NCBI RefSeq assembly: GCF_030063335.1
Contig: NZ_JASISW010000003.1
Coordinates: 1 to 64,000, forward strand
From: Rhodococcus sp. G-MC3
Lineage (GTDB): Bacteria > Actinomycetota > Actinomycetes > Mycobacteriales > Mycobacteriaceae
DNA: 64,000 nucleotides
Reading direction: 5' to 3'
Part shown: piece after piece, positions 60,599 to 64,000 of the stretch
Position numbering within the stretch: the first letter of the stretch is position 1
Layout of the letters: each line of letters begins with the position of its first letter
Notes under the pieces: model-generated
Databases searched by the model: none
The model's input: the letters and a program-made list of their open reading frames with translations, nothing else
Told to the model about the DNA's origin: nothing
Position numbers and translations under genes: made by a program

Positions 60599-62112
60599 CT
60601 GTGCATGTCGACGTGATTCGGCATGGTTCCCGTGCTGAGCGGAATGGTCTGCGCGGGTTGTGCACCGGGCTCGACCACCACGAACTGTCCCATCATTCCC
60701 TGGTCTTCGTGCATGAGTAGATGACAGTGGTACATGTAGGGCTGTGTCGAGTCGGCGTAACGGCCGAATGTGAGCGCTAACCGAATCCGTTGACCCGGCG
60801 GTGTGTACACGGTGTCCTTCCATCCGCTGAGCTCGGGCGGCGGAGGCGTTCCGTCGATGTCGATGATCTGGAACTGGGCATCGTGTACGTGAAAGTTATG
60901 TGGCCAGTTGTCTACGTTTGTTACGGTCCACACCTCGGTGGTATCCACGACGGATGTGAAATCGATTCGGTTCATATCCATCCGTCGGCCATTGATCATG
61001 AACCATTGCAATTCGAAATCTCGTTCCGCCGCCGGGCTTTCGACCTCCAACTGCGGTAGGACCGCCAGAACCGTGGGGAGTGACGGTGAAGCTTCGAGTT
61101 GTTGTTCTGCGCGCAATTCGAGTATGTCGAAGGTGTCTTCGAAGCCGAAGGCATCTGCGGATTCCTGATCCACACCACCGCGACCATCGATTGGAAACGT
61201 CCGCAACATCGAGTCGGTCCCCGCATCGATGTGCACTAGCACCTCGACGCGTTCGCCCGGGCTGATCTGAATCCTGCTCAACGGCAGGGGTTCCGATAGA
61301 AGACCGCCGTCAGTCGCCAGAAGATGAAATTCGCGGAAGTCGTCGAATCCGAGGTTGTACAAGCGTCCAGATGATCCGTTGAGGACGCGGAGACGTATGC
61401 GCTCGGTCGTGACAGTAAGGGACGCGCCGGCTACGCCATTGGTGATGATGGTGTCACCCAGCAGACCAATATCGGTGGAGTCCGATTCGTCGAGGCTGCC
61501 GTCCGGCTCGAACCGACGGTCCTGAATGATGAGCGGCACGTCGTCCACTCCGTACTCCTGGGGGAGTCCGACGGAATCGGAACTATCGTCGTCGATGAGG
61601 AAGATCCCCGCGAGCCCTCGGTACACGTGTTTCTCCGTCGAACCGTGCGGGTGTGGGTGGTACCACAGCGTTGAGCTGGGCTGGTCGACGGTCCAGGTCG
61701 GTTCCCATAGAGCGCCGGGTTCGATGGTCTGATGGGGGCCGCCGTCGAATCGGGCCGGTACGTGCATTCCGTGCCAATGCACACTTGTCGGTTCGGGCAA
61801 CAAATTCTTGACACGGAAAGCCACGGTTTCACCGCGACGAGCACGCAACGTCGGCCCCAGCACAGAGCCGTTGTATCCCCACGTGGCCGTCGTTTTACCT
61901 GCGAGCATCTCAGTTGTGCCTGCCGCCACTTCGAGGTGAAAATGGCGGGTACCGTTCGCGTCGACAACGGACTCGGCTAGGGGCGGAATCGGCAGCGGCC
62001 GATTTGTCGGCGCTCTCGCTGGTTCATTCTCGGTGACGACGCATCCGGCGAGGATCACGACCGGTGTCGCGGCAAGGCCTGTCAGAAAGTGTCTTCTCGA
62101 TAGCTGGTTCAC
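60595..62112 (-). CDS. Multicopper oxidase, exported lipoprotein
   Basis: A 505-residue laccase-like oxidase starting at GTG 62112. The N-terminus has a twin-arginine motif SRRHFLTGLA and a lipobox ILAGC. All four copper-binding clusters are present: HWHGMH, WYHPHPHG, HNFHVHD and YHCHLLMHEDQGMM (type 1 copper with axial Met). It resembles CueO/CotA-like copper oxidases, which oxidise cuprous copper, iron or phenolics outside the membrane. It is convergent with the NarL-type regulator and may or may not be its target. Confidence 0.92.
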   Translation of the reverse strand: MNQLSRRHFLTGLAATPVVILAGCVVTENEPARAPTNRPLPIPPLAESVVDANGTRHFHLEVAAGTTEMLAGKTTATWGYNGSVLGPTLRARRGETVAFRVKNLLPEPTSVHWHGMHVPARFDGGPHQTIEPGALWEPTWTVDQPSSTLWYHPHPHGSTEKHVYRGLAGIFLIDDDSSDSVGLPQEYGVDDVPLIIQDRRFEPDGSLDESDSTDIGLLGDTIITNGVAGASLTVTTERIRLRVLNGSSGRLYNLGFDDFREFHLLATDGGLLSEPLPLSRIQISPGERVEVLVHIDAGTDSMLRTFPIDGRGGVDQESADAFGFEDTFDILELRAEQQLEASPSLPTVLAVLPQLEVESPAAERDFELQWFMINGRRMDMNRIDFTSVVDTTEVWTVTNVDNWPHNFHVHDAQFQIIDIDGTPPPPELSGWKDTVYTPPGQRIRLALTFGRYADSTQPYMYHCHLLMHEDQGMMGQFVVVEPGAQPAQTIPLSTGTMPNHVDMHS

Positions 62113-62339
62113 AGGGTTCCTCGTTCGAGCTGGGGTATCGGGGGTATCCCGACGTTCTCGAACCAGTCTTTGCGATTCGGACCATCGTTTCCTCCGCCCC
62201 AGGGCGGCCGCGCACCGGTCTGCATCTCCTACCCAGGTACCTGGCGCAGCGTCGAAGCTGTCAGAAACCGGGATCCCGAACGGTGATCGACGGCAACGGG
62301 ATCCCGTATCAGACCGTCTGGTCGCTGGTTAACGAGCGA

Positions 62340-63722
62340 TCAGGGGCCGGTCAGTTCGGATGTCGATCCCGCGCAGCTGTTCGCGACGGGTGCGCCGGAC
62401 AGACGGTCGTTGACCCAGCCAATCGCCTCAGCCGTAATGGGTAGGAACGGGAGCAGATGGCCGATCGCCAGGCTCGGAAACACCGGTGGGATCCAACGGG
62501 TTTCCTGATACTCGACATCGGCGCCCTTGTCACACCAATCGCGTACCAATTGGCGGACCTGTCCGATAGGGATCACATCGTCACTACCTCCGGATGCCAC
62601 GAGCACCGGCGCCATCGGCTTGCGGTTCCCGATGCGCTGCTCCTCGATCCGTTTCCTGAAGTTGGGGAGTACCGCGAGGAGTTGCTCACCTGAACGGCCG
62701 CCCGTGGTGTACGTCGGGAGTGACCGATAGAAAGTTCTGAGGACGGTCTCGATGATGCACGTATCGGCGACCTCCCGAAGCATGGCTTGTCCGGCCGGGT
62801 TGATGGCTGAATCGATCTCGGCGCGGGTGTCGGGATAATCGGCATAGATTCCGTTGATGACGTAGCCGACCAGCCCAATTCCCACTCCGCCGGGCATACC
62901 GTTGCCGAACGGCCCCTTGACTACCGATTGAGAATTGATCAGGGCCGCCACCAGATCAGCGGGCGGTGCCCCAGAGTACGTGCCGCGGATCGGCAGCTCC
63001 GGTGCATACTCTGCCTGCGACTCGGCTGCCGCAGCGGCGGCGCCACCGCCCTGCGAGTATCCGAACACGATCGTCGGTGTTGTCGCCGTGACTCCGGAAC
63101 CGGGAAGTCGTTGTGCCGCACGGATCGAATCCAGAACGGCGTGTGCCTCGGACGCGCGATTGACGTAGTCGTGCATCGCGGGTGTGCCGAGGCCTGCGTA
63201 GTCGGTCACTACCACCGACATCCCCTGTGCCAACAGTGGATAGATCGACACCGCTTCGTACTCGGCCATCACGTCGAGGGGGAAGGTGTAGTGGATCAGC
63301 TGGCTCATCAACTTCGACGGTGCGCATTGGTCGCCCTGGCCTTGGATTCCGACCGCTACCGCGACGACGGGCCGCGGCCCTGGACCACTCCATGGCTGAC
63401 TCGACTGGATATAGGTACCGGTCACCGCGTTCGGACTCCCATTGGCGTCGGTGCTCCGATACATCAACCGGGTCGCGGTGCCGGGGATCTGCCCGGTCGC
63501 GTTCGGCAACGCGAGCGCGATCGTCATCGGTTCCGACCGGATCACGTCACCCGGCTCGCCGTTCGGCAGGGGGCTGGGAGGCGTGTAGAAGGCTTCACCG
63601 ACCGATGCGGCAGCGGGAACCGCGGACGCGGTGGGCGGCGAGACCAGCCCCGGGATCGCGGCCGCAACCAAGGAGGCGAGTGCTAACCAACGTGTAGCTC
63701 GAGTTCGGCGACTTCCGGTCAT
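62340..63722 (-). CDS. Secretory lipase (LIP family)
   Basis: From ATG 63722 (MTGSRRTRATRWLALASLVA) 460 residues with a Sec signal (LALASLVAAAIPGLVSPPTASA). The mature part matches the fungal/actinobacterial secretory-lipase family: YTPPSPLPNGEPGDVIRSEP, MYRSTDANGSPNAVTGTYI, nucleophile in VFGYSQGGGAA, catalytic-Asp candidate in SGGSDDVIPIGQVR and His in AIGHLLPF. It should degrade lipids or esters outside the cell. The 227 bases between it and the oxidase gene hold nothing recognised. Confidence 0.9.
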   Translation of the reverse strand: MTGSRRTRATRWLALASLVAAAIPGLVSPPTASAVPAAASVGEAFYTPPSPLPNGEPGDVIRSEPMTIALALPNATGQIPGTATRLMYRSTDANGSPNAVTGTYIQSSQPWSGPGPRPVVAVAVGIQGQGDQCAPSKLMSQLIHYTFPLDVMAEYEAVSIYPLLAQGMSVVVTDYAGLGTPAMHDYVNRASEAHAVLDSIRAAQRLPGSGVTATTPTIVFGYSQGGGAAAAAAESQAEYAPELPIRGTYSGAPPADLVAALINSQSVVKGPFGNGMPGGVGIGLVGYVINGIYADYPDTRAEIDSAINPAGQAMLREVADTCIIETVLRTFYRSLPTYTTGGRSGEQLLAVLPNFRKRIEEQRIGNRKPMAPVLVASGGSDDVIPIGQVRQLVRDWCDKGADVEYQETRWIPPVFPSLAIGHLLPFLPITAEAIGWVNDRLSGAPVANSCAGSTSELTGP

Positions 63723-63832
63723 CGGTGTGATGCCCTTCTGATAAGTGGAGATCTGTTGACCCTTGCGAGTGAGAAGGCTCGACTTCCGCGACCACTCGGG
63801 CCTGTATTCCGGTAGCGGGCCGGCGCACGAGA

Positions 63833-64000
63833 TCACGCCGTGGGTGACACCGTCGAGGTGATGCACTCGAAGTGGAAGTGCGCATCGTCCGGAGTTTTCA
63901 ACATCGTGGTCAGCGTGGACCGGGTGAAGGGCCAGAGGTCGATGTTTCCGCCCTCGGTGAAGTACCACGAGTTGCAGCCCGTGTTCCAGACCGTAGGCAC
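63833..64000 (-). CDS. Flavin-containing monooxygenase, C-terminal end (partial)
   Basis: The frame running into the window edge encodes 55 residues to a stop at 63833-63835: TVWNTGCNSWYFTEGGNIDL, then WPFTRSTLTTMLKTPDDAHF. This is the typical C-terminus of EthA-like / cyclohexanone-monooxygenase-like flavin enzymes (W....C.SWY....G....LWP). The rest of the gene lies beyond the right edge, so substrate and start cannot be judged. It is 110 bases upstream of the secretory-lipase gene in the same direction. Confidence 0.75.
   Translation of the reverse strand: MPTVWNTGCNSWYFTEGGNIDLWPFTRSTLTTMLKTPDDAHFHFECITSTVSPTA

Noticed and set aside
1-64000. CRISPR arrays or clear phage structural genes.
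   Set aside because: No regularly spaced short repeats and no capsid, tail, terminase or portal-like proteins were seen.

Overview
The window is high-GC actinobacterial DNA, most likely Rhodococcus or a close relative in the Nocardiaceae. The reasons are many GTG starts, ATGA/GTGA-coupled operons, many TetR-type regulators, two DtxR/IdeR-like iron boxes, a PapA5-like acyltransferase, an Fbp-type iron importer, Baeyer-Villiger-type monooxygenases and a secretory lipase. This taxonomic call is an inference from gene content; no rRNA or other marker gene is present.

Layout. 0.1-5 kb is a decaying accessory segment. It holds a HipA-like kinase piece coupled to a HIRAN-like protein, a tRNA-like repeat, an AbiE toxin-antitoxin pair broken by frameshifts and truncation, a small gene with a nonsense codon inside a long direct repeat (second copy at 32.3 kb), a second small gene with a nonsense codon, and an oxygenase remnant. 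5-15 kb is a coherent catabolic-looking cluster behind a divergent TetR gene and a 29-bp palindrome: SCP2-like protein, glutamine-synthetase-like ligase, zinc alcohol dehydrogenase, PuuD-like hydrolase, amidase, an internally deleted aldehyde dehydrogenase, a Baeyer-Villiger-type monooxygenase, and one ORF joining an imine-reductase-like and a phytanoyl-CoA-dioxygenase-like protein. A strong hairpin closes it. 15-17.1 kb is gene-poor and ends in the second tRNA-like repeat.

17.1-23.4 kb is a minus-strand iron operon (AMP-ligase/carrier/acyltransferase fusion, then FbpA, FbpB, FbpC) with iron-box-like sites. After SDR and hydrolase remnants, 24.2-30.4 kb has a PucR regulator divergent from an acyl-CoA ligase / DUF3556 / FAD oxidoreductase operon. 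30.4-33 kb has an IS3 scrap, a membrane glycosyltransferase and the second direct-repeat copy. 33-38.5 kb has a TAXI-type binding lipoprotein, an MFS transporter, an OmpR-type two-component system and a lipase. 38.5-41.3 kb is an ABC exporter with a LolA/RseB-like protein.

41.5-49.8 kb carries small regulator-plus-effector sets: TetR/membrane protein, AraC/VOC protein, DedA, a NarL-type two-component system, an NAD(P)-binding reductase, an inositol-phosphatase-like protein and a LysR regulator. 49.8-58.4 kb has a PapA-like acyltransferase, a membrane protein, a quinone-oxidoreductase-like enzyme with divergent TetR and repeated operators, an SRPBCC lipoprotein with divergent TetR, an LtrA protein, a MaoC-like dehydratase and another SRPBCC protein. 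The end has a second NarL-type system, a convergent multicopper oxidase, a secretory lipase and the C-terminus of a flavin monooxygenase cut by the window edge. No integrase, CRISPR array, rRNA or confident canonical tRNA was seen.
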